Source: Dirofilaria immitis
Taxonomy: Eukaryota > Nematoda > Chromadorea > Rhabditida > Onchocercidae
NCBI GenBank assembly: GCA_024305405.1
Contig: JAKNDB010000110.1
Coordinates: 992,001-1,056,000 of the forward strand
Direction of reading: 5' to 3'
Length of the DNA stretch: 64,000 bases
The notes under the pieces: model-generated
What the model saw: only the letters and a program-made list of their open reading frames with translations
The model's database searches: none
Told to the model about the DNA's origin: nothing
Shown: one piece after another, positions 53,191 through 64,000 of the stretch
How positions within the stretch are numbered: the stretch's first letter is position 1
Layout of the letters: every line of letters starts with the position of its first letter
Translations under genes and position numbers: made by a program

Positions 53191-53894
53191 AACGGAATGT
53201 TATCCGGTGTCTTAATGTTTTTGCAAAAACATTTCTAACATAAGATGACGCTATCTCGAGAATTTAGATTTCATAAATAAGCTCAGATTAAAGATATCAG
53301 TAATAATGTTTACAAATATAATACATAAATAATATCAATCAGCTAATAGAACTGATTGGCTTGGACAAGACAGTGAGTCACGTACGCATGCATAATAATA
53401 TTTCGTTTCTAATGCGACACATAAAAGTTAATCGGATTGGTAGTTATTATATTTATGCATTTACATCTAATAACATTATGTGGTATTAAATGATTAGATA
53501 ATCTCGATTCACGTTTAACTGAATTTCATGTTCCAAAAGTAAACATTTACTTCCTATTTTGTCTCGCGTCGAGAATGCTCAACCACGGAAAATAATAATT
53601 TGAGATATAACTTTCCGTATCAGTTTGTACTATTCATTCTCCTCGAGAATTTCAGGCTTCTGTTGAAGATCGAAGTCGATAAATTTGAGAAAGATTCGTT
53701 TTATAATAGACTATACTGTCATGATGCCGAGAATATCAACAAATGAGATAGAGTGAAGGATAAAGAAGCAGACGGTTAGGAAAGTGTGCGAAGTAAGAGA
53801 AATTAGAAGAAGTAGAAGGACTGAGACAGTATTCATCTGATGAGTCATTTTGTGGCGAAACGTTCAAGTTCGTCTAAATTACGTATCTCGTGGA

Positions 53895-53901
53895 TTTCAG
53901 G
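53895..53901 (+). promoter_or_regulatory. Probable trans-splice acceptor of the GOLGA7-like gene
   Basis: GGATTTCAG ends at 53900 and the ATG begins at 53902. A strong TTTCAG acceptor one base before the start codon fits spliced-leader addition and supports this start. Confidence 0.5.
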
Positions 53902-55807
53902 ATGAGCGTGGAGGATTTGCTTGGTAACATACTGTTTACACAAGGGAGCTGCAATTTTCTACGATTTTTTGAAATTACTTCGACAATTTTCAATATATCC
54001 ATTGACGTATTTGTTTACGATTATGATTATTATTGAAAAGTATGATAATTTACGTGTGTTGTTTTCGTTACCGCTAAACTGATGAAGAATGAACTCGCGA
54101 GGTGATGAAGTACGCGTTTTGTTGAATACATGCAACAAAGTTTTTGTGCAACGCGATTACTCGAAAGGACTTGGCGTCCAGTTTGAAACCACGTTTCCTG
54201 GTGCACTTGAAGGAAGGTAGGCATTCGGCATATTCTTAAAATAAGTTATGAAAAAATCGGCGGTCAAATCAATTTTATGCTTATTATTTTCCGGTTTTTC
54301 AAAACCACACTTATCCACACCACACTTAAACCACACCAACACTTATATTCTGCTCATCGTTTCTAACCTTTATATGGATCATTTACTGTCTTTGATTTCT
54401 AGATTTAAATCTTCGAGTAGTTGTTCAAAAAGCTGAAATATCTAAGGAAAAAAGTATTCAAATATATGTTAAGCTACTTCACCTACACCTGAATGCTGGG
54501 CCACTGCTGTTCGAAAACTTGGATCAAAGTCGGATCCTTAGACAAAGGATACCGTATACCAATGAAACAAACTGTCTATAATCCATTGGTATGGCGAAAT
54601 TTTTTCAGATTAGTGAACAAGCTTGGGCATACACTATTACGACGCTTAATTCGTACTACACTAAAGCTGAAGAAGTTTGCTGCGCAACGATACTCGAAAC
54701 ATTAACTGGATGTCTTTCATGTTACTTTTCCAGGCTTTTCGTAAAGGTTTGTTTTGGGAGTCCTAGATTTTCAATTTGAATGGAAGAAAACTAAGAAGTT
54801 TAACAAAAATTATGTTCCAAAGGTGTGATGAGGCAAGAAAACGAAAGTAATGAAATGTAATTTGGGAATTCAAATAAAATTTAATGTCATATTTTATAGC
54901 GAACTAGTATAAATTTTTTTACAGGGATCCACAAAATTGAGATAATTTTCATATGCTTTAATAAACATTTATGTTTAGACACAATATGAGAAATCATTAT
55001 TGGAAATTAATCGGTTTTTGGCAGAACAAAATACAAATGTGTACCTTCCTTCAGGTGTGCATTTGACGGATCCCATTCAGCGTGGTCTTCGTGTGGTAAG
55101 ATGTCACCGTTTTTCAAAGTTCTAGTGTTATAGGACTATTTGATAAGATTACAGTGAGTGGTAAGGTTAATACGTGATTGCTGGTACTTATAAGTCACGG
55201 TTTTATTACGAAACAAGAAAACATTTTAAAATTAGATGAAGCGACATTGAATAGGAGTTCATCAGTTGAATTGAGAAAATTCATCAGTTGAATTGAGAAA
55301 TTCAAATTTATAAGAGATTCGCAGGAAAAATCAATTTTCTGGATTTTGAAACATTCGTTTTTGGTAAGTGTGAAGATAAAATTAGTTTGAGCGATGGATT
55401 TTATTTCTTTAAATTAAATCAGTTTCAGTTTTTTGATAAATTTAGACCAAAGAATAACTGGAATTATGTAGATCTTATGTCTTGTGGTTTCTTTCCAATG
55501 TGTTGTATTCTTTATTTGACTATATAGGTTTTGATTCCCAAAATTTTAAGACGTAAGGAATTTTGATTTGTTCACAGTACTCATTGTTTTTCAAGACTAA
55601 CTTTTTTTAACATATAGATATGACGCTTGCCATACTTCCAAAATATTCAAAAATTCCAACAATCAGAATTTGATACAAAATTGCTTGAAATACATATTAA
55701 GTATATTGCAGTTCGAAATCAGCTTAATACACACATCACCAGTATTACATCAAGGTGATATGTCTGCAGAACCAAATTATGCCTTGGGCTTGGATGGAAC
55801 AAATTAA
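53902..55807 (+). CDS. GOLGA7/Erf4-like palmitoyltransferase cofactor
   Basis: GOLGA7 (GCP16) stabilises DHHC palmitoyltransferases that modify Ras and other substrates at the Golgi. Proposed exons: 53902-53923 (MSVEDLL), 54474-54746, 54979-55095 and 55712-55807 (stop 55805-55807), about 169 residues against 137 in human. The core matches well: a TITTLNSYYTKAEE block like TVRTLNNLYAEAEK, then GCLSC, QYEKSLLEINRFLAEQN and the C-terminal signature HLTDPIQRGLRV (human LLTDPIERGLRV). Exons 3 and 4 join cleanly. In exon 2 the frame changes twice. The simplest solution is one missing A at the AAA near 54526 and one missing T in the T6 run at 54600-54605, which also gives the right phase at both ends. 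A rival reading (QRIPYTNETNC, like QRDYSSGTRC) runs into TAA at 54579-54581. The N-terminal half is therefore uncertain. Confidence 0.75.
55258..55301. repeat. 22-bp tandem duplication
   Basis: Two adjacent copies of a unit starting TTCATCAGTTGAATTGAG (55258-55279 and 55280-55301), inside the last intron of the GOLGA7-like gene. The copies differ by one A at the end. Confidence 0.75.
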
Positions 55808-56438
55808 CAGATGTACAGATATTAATTATTCGTGATATTATTTATATTATGTTACGGTTATTTTTCATGTAATTTCCGTTTTACCCAAACGCATGAGTGT
55901 TTTGGTGTGATGAAAGCAGATAGATTGTTTCAAACGTTATATGCACATTGTTTAGTTCTCATCTAATTTCTTATTATCACTTTACTTTTTGTAATGTTAT
56001 AACAATACCTTATGTTTGCGCAATAGCGGAACATGAAATTTCATTTTCTTGTGCTACTTATTTCATTATCATTGGTGGTCTAATAAGGTAAATTAAATGG
56101 ACTGATTTGATGATGATATTGTAAATCTCTCTTGAAAGGAAAGCGAATTAAATTATCTGTAACCATATTCATATACAGTTGTGATAAGACACGAAAGACA
56201 TACCGTGCTCTAGATAAATGAATCATGGTTATCATTTTTTTAGATCAAGTGTTTATAAGATTTTACATGTTATTTTTATACTGTAAATTGAATTTAAGAA
56301 AGTTTTCGAAATCTAGATATTTGATTGTTCCAGTTTGTATCCGTCTTATTTTATGATCGATCCTATATTCTTTATTGTGTTCGTCATTTATAAATGTGAT
56401 GTGTGTGTCCATAAATGTGGAATTATTTTTATTTGTAT

Positions 56439-57350
56439 TTATAATTTTTGACCTAGTTGTTTTTTCTGAATTAACTCATCGCATAATCTTTCTGGATCTG
56501 AGAAGTCACGAAAGCTTATATTCATTTCGTTACCGTTGAAGTATTAAAAGATATCGTGGAAGGCAGCTTCAGTTTGATTTTGCAGCTCACTGTGTTCATT
56601 TACGTCTTTCAAGTGATAGCTTCTTGGAAGTGTTGACTTTGAAAAAATTTGGACTTCTAAGAATTTCATCGAAGCATTAGTTAAAAAAAGTCATTCCATA
56701 TTCTCTAGGTTAGTACAGTATGCCTCGTTAAGGCACTTTTTTATTTTAATCATACTGCCTATGTGTTCTGTCATTGCAATGTGCATTTTACGAAGTTTAC
56801 TTTCGGCTCTTTTACCCATCTGTTTTAAAGTTGGGGACTTCCGAACTTAATGAGTTTATTCTCTGAATATTTTGTTCCATAATTTCTGGTAAAATAAATT
56901 GAGCTCAATATAGAAATAGCTTCGGCCAAGTGAATGCGATGGATCGAGTAGTTTTCTATTAGTTCATAAGAGAAGTATCATTATGTCATGTAATAAAATT
57001 CTGACACTTCTAGACACGACTCATTTTCACCGATTTTCATTCTCCATCGTTTGTTTTCCTTGCAGATTACAGATAATCTAAGTTGATCGATGCGCAAATA
57101 TAATTTCGTGCAGGGACTTCCATCAACATTTATCCAGATTTTCTTTTTGATGGTCCTTTGATTGAGCAGTTCTTTCCGTAACAGGACATGTGTTTTGGTG
57201 ATCAACAAGCAAGAGAATATTTTTGAGAAAAAAATTGAAAAATCTGGGAGAGGAAAAACTATGCAATTTAAATAGCAACATTAACAGTAATTTTGCTGAT
57301 TTAGTTAATGTAATTCCCAACGAGTAAAGGATCATTGTCAAAGACAAAAG
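56439..57350 (-). pseudogene. Fragmented coding-like region, family not recognised
   Basis: On the minus strand, segments with clear protein character follow one another without introns but in different frames: KKIWINVDGSPCTKLYLRID (57141 down to about 56987), IHRIHLAEAISILSSIYF, IMEQNIQRINSLSSEVPNF, KRAESKLRKMHIAMTEHIGS, SYHLKDVNEHSELQNQ, an in-frame TAA, then NISFRDFSDPERLCDELIQK and a terminal stop at 56441-56439. AATAAA follows six bases after the stop. The middle part looks helical and charged, like a coiled coil or BAR-type bundle. Further coding-like frames occur up to about 57944 (YRYLVFMFL, FPRDYTLIG). Either an intact gene is broken by several homopolymer errors, or this is a retro-pseudogene. 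The number of breaks is higher than in neighbouring genes. Confidence 0.45.
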
Positions 57351-58947
57351 AGTTGATTATTTTGGTTATTATGATAAATGAGTACAAACTTCATAGCGCA
57401 AGACTGAAATGGGCGAAGTGGAAAAGCTGTTTGGATAATAATCAATGGCATGGCCAATGCATATAGTTTTTCGATGAGTATTTCATTCTGTTAGTTAGTA
57501 ACCTGACTAATATTTTGAAAAGAAACTAAATCGTTAAAATATGATATGACATTTGTCATTTCTTATCTTCTAAAAAGAACAGAAATAATATCGATATTTC
57601 TTTAAAAGCAGTATAAAGTGCTTATGAAATGCGTGTGACACCACGTTTCATTTTTGCCTTTATGATTTTCGGAGGATTCATTTCCCAGGATCAGTATGCT
57701 AAAATGACATTAAATTCACAGGAAAATACCTTTCTTTTCAGAAGAACTTCTAGAAAGAGTGGAAGGTAGAAGTTCGAAATTCCGCCTTTCCTTCATCTGT
57801 AACTTTTGAAAGGTAGAGCGAAATTTGGTAATGAACTTTTCCGATCAACGTGTAATCTCGTGGAAAACGAATTGGACAGTTATGAAGAAACATGAATACT
57901 AAATATCGATATGAACGTAACACGGTGATATCATCAGGAGACAACGTTTATTCAATAACACATTTCAGTTAGTTAAGTCATACTTCCCAAAAATTCTACA
58001 TAAATCGAAATGAGTATGCAAATTTATTTTAGTTGTTTCTTGGTCAATCAAACATCTTATGAAACAATGGAAACTATTTCCAATCTCTAGTGATATTGAC
58101 ATACTCATATTAGTGAAAAGCAATAGGAAAATGTTATATGCTGTTAAGATCTATTTAATGATCATTGTGTAATGTTTAATAACAATGAAATCTTGCAAAA
58201 ACAAAAAAAAATGAAGAAAGTTTTAAAATTTGCAAAAAAATTTGGACGAGCAGAAATATTTTATTAGATCAATTTCTATTTTTTCGAAAAATGTCTGATT
58301 GCAATATAATTCCAATTCGAACAGTGGAATTTTACAAAAATTTAATTCAAATTCGAAAGAAATTTAATATCAAAAATAGTTAGTGCGGTAGTGTTATAAA
58401 GAAAGTACTTTAGTATTTACATGCATTGCACTGCAATATTTTCTACTCAAATTGCAAACGACGTGGGTGGTCATGAACAGCTATTAATAAAAATTGTTGA
58501 ACATCATGTGTGGTCTTTATGTGAAGCATCTTGTTGTATTGACGTGAATTTATATTACTGAAAATTCACCACCTCTATTTTCGTTTGATTTTAGCATGCT
58601 AGAAAGTCACCATCGAAACACCGTCGTTCTTTCTTCAGTGGCAGAGTACTGTAATGCTAGCATGCCGTGGAAAACTTGAAATTTAGCTAGTTTTTCATTT
58701 ACAAACATTAGATCTAATATATATATATATAAAATTTTATCAGATTTCCTTCAAAATGTTTGTTTCATTAATTCGATATTTATCGAATTAATTAAATAGC
58801 ATATGTGTAGGAAATGTTATAATTTGCATTATTTTACCCTGTCAGCATTCTTTTATCTGGCATACAAATTAAAAAAAAGCAAGACGTGTGAGCAACTTTT
58901 TAGGAATTTTTTTATTAGGTCGTGTAAGCTAATTCAAATTTTAAATA

Positions 58948-59115
58948 ATTTCTGCCCCCAGGAGGCGATTCAATTGACATTTTGGGCGATTTCCGCTTTT
59001 ACGAAGTAATTCATCTTAATATATATTTTTATTTTCATAAAGATTCACTTTCTGGACGATTTCTGATCCCGTGGAATAACTCATAATTCGATTTCTACTT
59101 CCATGAAACGATTAA
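58948..59115. repeat. Diverged tandem repeat, about four units
   Basis: Units begin near 58948, 58988, 59057 and 59089 with CGATTTCTG/CGATTTCCG, followed by a C-rich or CTTCCA segment and then GAAACGATTCAT-like sequence. Units are about 28-32 bases with AT-rich spacer between some. Too irregular to be coding. Confidence 0.45.
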
Positions 59116-60576
59116 TGTTTTGAATAATTTGTCCTCATAAAATTAGTTGCCTAATCTTACTTCGAGATATGCATGCCTATTTCTTAGATCACAGGTAAAG
59201 AGTAAGATTTCAAGCATTAAGAGAGAAATTTTTAGAATTTAATTTGAAATAATTCGAAATACTAAATGAATTAAATGATATGCTGTTATTTTTTCGAACA
59301 GCGATAATCATCTTTTAACTATTCATTAAAATAATAGCGCTTGAAAGGCACGTAAACGCCAATGTGTTTAAACATCATTTTATCAGCTCAATAAATATTG
59401 TCATTTCAAGCAATCTATGAAGGAGCAAAAACGAAATCATAATATCGCATCACTTAATTTTCAATTCAATTTATGACCCAAGCAACCATATCATTATGCT
59501 TTATACAATTTATAAACTTTCTCGGAAACATTATTATTTATCATTGTTACCGAGTATTTTGATTTTCTTTCTACATAAAATTCTAACGTTGACATCAGTT
59601 TCAGTTTCAGAAATGATCTGCGAAATGTTAGATTATCTTGATAACTTAATACCAAATAAATCATCTATCAATCATTAATAACAAATAAATGGATATTAAG
59701 CTCCATTCGTATTTCGGTTTTAGATTATTCTTTCTGATTAATTGCTAGTCTCAAATCTATAAATGTTTAATAATATTTCTCAATTAACATATTTATTTCA
59801 TCAACTAACATCGCATTTACTATTAGCATAATTATTTTCTTTTCCGTTTTTTATTGAATTCAAATGTATTTTCCATTATTTCGAAATAATTACACAGTGT
59901 TTCCGGTACTGTAAAATACAATTAAATAAAGTTGACATAAATTAGAAAACTATTTTACTATTCCGAACCAATAAAATTCGCTCTAATTCCGACAGAAGTT
60001 ATCACTTCAACTGCTTGTATCAGATAATTCATTATTTGGTAGTTTTGAATTATGCATACCTTCATTATCTAATATTTAGGAAAATTCTTGCAAATTCTTT
60101 GAAATTTCAGAAATACTTTGTCCACGCTCTAATTTTACTAGCATATCATTCTTATATTGTGAAATATTACTCTCGACAAACTTTGTAGAAATTCACATTT
60201 CAACCAAATTAAATTTATTTTTCATATTTGGATTACTCCAAATTGTAGCGGTCATCATAAAATCATTTCACCCTTAGCAATTAGGAATTTATGGACGTTT
60301 ATACAGGTCAATAGAAACAGGTAATTTGATCATTTTATCTGAATTTTCATATTTCGCCAATTAATAAGTTTCGTTGAAAATTAATTACAAAACTGAATTT
60401 GACCGAAAAGACCGGAAAAGAGAGAAAAGACACCTGACAAAGATCTATATATATAAATTTTTTTTATCAAACTTGTAGTATCAATTATTGAAGCAAAATA
60501 TACAGTCTTGAGCAGCATTTTGTTGAGAATAATTATGTTGGAGGAAATCAAAATAAAGTCAGTAAAAAATTAACAG

Positions 60577-60577
<1 letters not shown>

Positions 60578-60622
<45 letters not shown>
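60578..60622. repeat. (TA)n microsatellite
   Basis: An uninterrupted TA dinucleotide run of about 22 units. Confidence 0.95.
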
Positions 60623-60625
<3 letters not shown>

Positions 60626-61221
60626 GAGATCATCGATTCATATTTATAACAATAACAGCAGCAGCAATAATAACAGAATATCGAATTTGAAAAAACGATG
60701 AAACGATTATATTTTTATGAGGGTAAATTTCGTCCAGAATATTTTCAAGAGAAATACTATATCGTAAATTGAATATCTGATACAGAAATCACTTACAACG
60801 TTAAGAGAAGATCCTGAGAATAATGGCACATAGCCTAAAATACAGGCCTAAAAATTGCTATGACCGACCGAACTGCTCAATGCAATCCACATTTGTTATT
60901 ATGATCTGCTAGCTTTTTCTCAACTCACATTTCAATTTCTTACTATTCGTTTTTGTATCACCATTAGTTTTTTTTTTACCGCAAAACTAGGTAATTCTAA
61001 ATCTTACTAAATAAGGAATAGCTGAACCATTACAATTTATCAGCAACATAAACAGTGTTATAATGCCTTCTATTCTATTGCCAACCTATTTTAACGCTAA
61101 AATTTGAAACTACTTTGATTAAAAAAATTCCTAATTTTGGTAAATAGATTCACTAACTCATGCAGTTTAAGTGAGAATTTTAAATGAGAGAAACTGGCAC
61201 ATATATTATAAGCTATGCAAA

Positions 61222-63984
61222 TCAGATATTTGTAATGCTTTTTCCGGAAATAAAACCCGAATCATGTAATATATGTCCATCATTGAACTGCCTTTTCTCA
61301 AATGAATTATTATCATCAATAATCGGAAAGTTCTTCAGCTGATTTGTTTGATTATGCTTGCCACTGCTATAATTGTCGGTCGTTGTGACGATTTGGATTT
61401 CCACAGTATCTGCTAAGCTTTCTGATTCCAAAATCATTTCTGCTGATACAGCTGCTACGTTTCTACCATCATTAATCAACTCGTCCGGTGATTCACATAA
61501 TATTTTTGGTTTGGACGATAGTTGTGCCTTTTTAATCTCATTGTCTTCAGATTCTTCGACATGATTATACATGATATGTCGGATTCGAACCCGATTCTGT
61601 TTATCGGTATCTACTCGTGGTACACGCCAATGAGTGTTAATAAACCAGCTTGGATCGTTTTCCACCATTTTTGACGTTTCCGCAACAGTTGCTATCAATT
61701 TTGCATGTGAAGAACTGTAGGAAGCAATACGTGAATCATTTTTAATATCTGAATCGATTAAATTCGAAATTAATGCAGAAATATTGTCAGGGATTATATA
61801 CTGTAATGAACAGCTTAGCGATGGTAGAATAAATAAAGGTAGCGTATATTTGAATCGGACCGATACTACGGATGAATGCCTGAATTAAAAAGAAAAATTA
61901 ATTTCAACATACAACAATATTTGAATAAATTCATATGTTTATTATTCTTTCATGAAATTAATTGAAATTATTGTTGAAATGTGGAATATTTTGTTAATAT
62001 TTCAAAACCGATTAAAGAAAAATTTTTTGAATGAGTACAACAAAACAATTTTAAGACTCGAGTCAAAAATCATTTCAGGAGGACATATTTGGGCCTGCTG
62101 ATGAATGTGATTAGAATATGCTTAACTCCACAAGTAAACTTCTCTAATCGTGAAGAAAAATAGATTTATCGTAGATTCAAATGCAATTTATCGTAGATTC
62201 AAATACATTCTATTAGTGAAAATTTAGAGGTCTTGACAATGATAATATTATCATTGTAACCATTTCCTGATCATGACATTACCTGATTGTTCTACTTACC
62301 TGAAGAGTTCTCAAGAGTTGATAAAGCATTAAATCTGATGTAATTTATTAATATAGGTGGCTCACATTAACACTTGATCGATTTGCTTGTCAAATAAACA
62401 ATCGAGTGGTTCAGGCTCCTTTCGTTCAATACAATATTCTTGCTCTATCTTACATCGATAATGATAATATGCTCCTTCAGAATTAATAATAACCACTTTG
62501 TCAGCATTCAAGATTGAAACGTTGATATAATCGAGAAGATTGCGTTCAATTTGAGCAATATCCCAAACATCCAACTAGAAATTCATTACTGTCATACTTT
62601 GAAATGATGCAATTCCATGTTTTTGTTTGCCTAATTCTTTTTAAAATTTATTAAATTATGTGATGAATGGGTTATACTTTATCTAACATACTTCTGTTAG
62701 TTAACTTTGGAAAATATTGTTGATGAATTTAAAAAAATAACTCACATGAACATCGAAACCAAACACACTACGCAAATATTTCGCAAATAGAAGAACACAT
62801 TTTTCATGTAACAAACTATCATGCGAATAAACCAGTAAAACATTAAGTTGTGCTAAAAGAATTATTAAATTAATAATTATTCAAGATATCAGTAATGAGT
62901 AACATATACTTTCAGATTTCAGAGTTCACGTATTCTTTTGAAAAGTTCAGTGAGATTTCTACATTTTTGATTAAAGGGACAAATTTTGAATAGTTCAACC
63001 TTGTATTTTGTAGATTTCAAATTAATAGAAAAATCAAACCAATATGAATAAGAGGTGCTCGACTATTGGATAAGGTTGTCAGGGCTGTCGATGGCGGACG
63101 ATCTGTTACGAATCGAATTCGGATAGCTTTATTGGTTAGTCGACGGCGAGCATGGTATAAGTATAAGATATAAAGTAGGAAAAATACTGTTAAACTTATA
63201 ACCAAAAACATTATTGCCAGCATTACTGTCCTGTAATGAATTAATCTAAAAGTTCAAAAAAAACTATCGAAAACAAAAGATTAATTATTTTAGCTCAATA
63301 TAAACAGTTTTATGTATATTGTTCATAATAATAAATAATAATGCAAATATTGTGAATTTTACTGACGAAATCGTACCGAATCAATGAATACATTTGCAAG
63401 CATCACTTTAATACATAGCTCTAAATGATTTTTGAGATAAAATTAAAGATTCGAGTGAATTTTGAAGATAAAAGTGAAAATTTGAAGAAATTTTCGAAGT
63501 TAAAGTGAAAATTCTGTTTTAAAAGATAACAAATTTTTGAAAATAAAAGAAGGAAAATGTTTAAATTGATGTTTCGCAGTTGATATAAGGTTGAAATTTC
63601 CATGAAATTCTCTGATTAAAACAAGAAATGACTTCTAATAAAACGAATAAGCTTCAACAGGTGGCTTAATCAAAGAGATAAATTAAATGAAATAGTTGAA
63701 CTGTCAGTTGATATCAACAATTTGCTTCAAGAAATTAATGTTGAACCTATCCAATTCACGATATTGTTCTTAACTAGAAATCAGAAAAGTGGTAGATCGA
63801 ATGTAACGGACTAGAATGACAGTTTGGTAATATGAATTAGAAATTGCAAATTCGATCCATATATCTTCATTTTGAAAAGGACTTGATACTTGCCATATAT
63901 ATTCTTTAGCACTATGCTCAGCACGCAAAATTAAAGTACTGTTTCGTTCTAATCCTGGTGCAATTGCTAATGGTTTTTCCATTC
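61222..63984 (-). CDS. IL-17-receptor-like protein (ILCR type): transmembrane segment plus SEFIR domain, 5' end beyond window
   Basis: IL-17 receptor homologues are type I membrane proteins whose cytoplasmic SEFIR domain recruits the ACT1 adaptor; in Caenorhabditis elegans ILCR-1/ILCR-2 do this in neurons. Minus-strand exons: 63984 to about 63772 (ectodomain piece, LRAEHSAKEYIWQVSSPFQ), 63230-63040, 62852-62746, 62574-62366 and 61879-61222 (stop). The last four join in perfect phase. Exon 63230 encodes a membrane helix (MLAIMFLVISLTVFFLLYIL) followed by a basic stop-transfer segment (HARRRL). The SEFIR core is NVLLVYSHDS, VLLFAKYLRS, GFDVH, LDVWDIAQI, ADKVVIINSEGAYYHY and, in the last exon, VRFKYTLPLFILPSLS. 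A Ser/Asp-rich tail of about 180 residues follows. The junction between the ectodomain exon and 63230 is not in phase, so an exon between 63240 and 63770 or a sequence error is likely. The gene continues past the right edge. Confidence 0.85.
62164..62207. repeat. 22-bp tandem duplication in ILCR intron
   Basis: Two adjacent copies of a unit starting ATTTATCGTAGATTCAAAT (62164-62185 and 62186-62207) with one or two mismatches at the end. Confidence 0.75.
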
Positions 63985-64000
63985 CTAGAATTGTAATTAG

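Larger units (their letters stand above)
49847..53901. other. Intergenic, no gene recognised except a possible element remnant
   Basis: AT-rich DNA. A pyrimidine-rich stretch (CTCCTCC/TTCC) lies at 50323-50395. Overlapping frames at 50444-50776 on both strands have no family features. A possible BEL/Pao remnant at about 53048-53190 is listed separately. Confidence 0.4.
57351..61221. other. Mostly non-coding region; degenerate repeats and a TA microsatellite
   Basis: 57380-57944 may continue the fragmented coding region. A 9-base inverted repeat spans 58595-58665, diverged tandem units cover 58948-59115 and a TA run sits at 60578-60622. No other gene evidence was seen. Confidence 0.4.

Noticed and set aside
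61571..61594. tRNA B-box-like GGTTCGAATCC on the minus strand
   Set aside because: It lies inside the in-frame tail of the ILCR coding exon, and no A-box or cloverleaf was found around it.
1..64000. Bacterial endosymbiont-derived insertions, CRISPR arrays, rRNA genes
   Set aside because: No segment shows bacterial-type long frames, regular spacer arrays or conserved rRNA blocks.

Overview
The window looks like nuclear DNA of a nematode, most likely a clade III/filarial-type species. It is very AT-rich, its genes are split into many short exons by AT-rich introns with TTTCAG-type acceptors, several start codons lie a few bases after an acceptor (as trans-splicing would give), and nematode-type gene families are present (CPEB, IL-17-receptor/ILCR, NACHT-WD40, CNBP zinc knuckles). 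The species call is inference. No bacterial operon, CRISPR array, tRNA or rRNA was recognised.

Layout, left to right. 1-1436 (+): 3' part of a CPEB RNA-binding protein. About 3310-10198 (-): a multi-exon gene that I do not recognise, with a polyQ tract. 14453-25801 (+): a 29-exon NACHT/WD40 STAND NTPase of the NWD1/TEP1 type. 25.8-33.6 kb: mostly non-coding, with one decayed reverse-transcriptase fragment. 33631-36611 (+): a CBM21 glycogen-targeting subunit of protein phosphatase 1. 39759-41879 (+): a REXO4-type DEDDh exonuclease. 43105-44393 (-): a CNBP-like protein with five CCHC knuckles. 48278-49846 (-): a small secreted protein in two exons. 53902-55807 (+): a GOLGA7/Erf4 palmitoyltransferase cofactor. 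56439-57350 or higher (-): a fragmented coding-like stretch. 61222-63984 and beyond (-): an IL-17-receptor-like gene with a transmembrane segment and a SEFIR domain.

The most informative general observation is that good coding frames repeatedly break by one base at short A or T runs. Nearly always one missing base repairs both the frame and the splice phase. This happens in the NACHT-WD gene, the unknown minus-strand gene, GOLGA7 and even the small conserved CNBP gene. Homopolymer under-calling in the assembly explains this better than gene decay, so ordinary ORF calling will badly under-annotate the window.

The genes do not form an evident operon or pathway. Three (NACHT-WD, ILCR, and possibly the secreted protein) belong to signalling or extracellular classes. 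The others are housekeeping functions: translation control, glycogen metabolism, rRNA processing and protein palmitoylation. I found no clearly new system. The best unexplained items are the unrecognised minus-strand gene at 3.3-10.2 kb, the fragmented coding stretch at 56.4-57.9 kb, the 99-residue secreted protein, and several short exact repeats.
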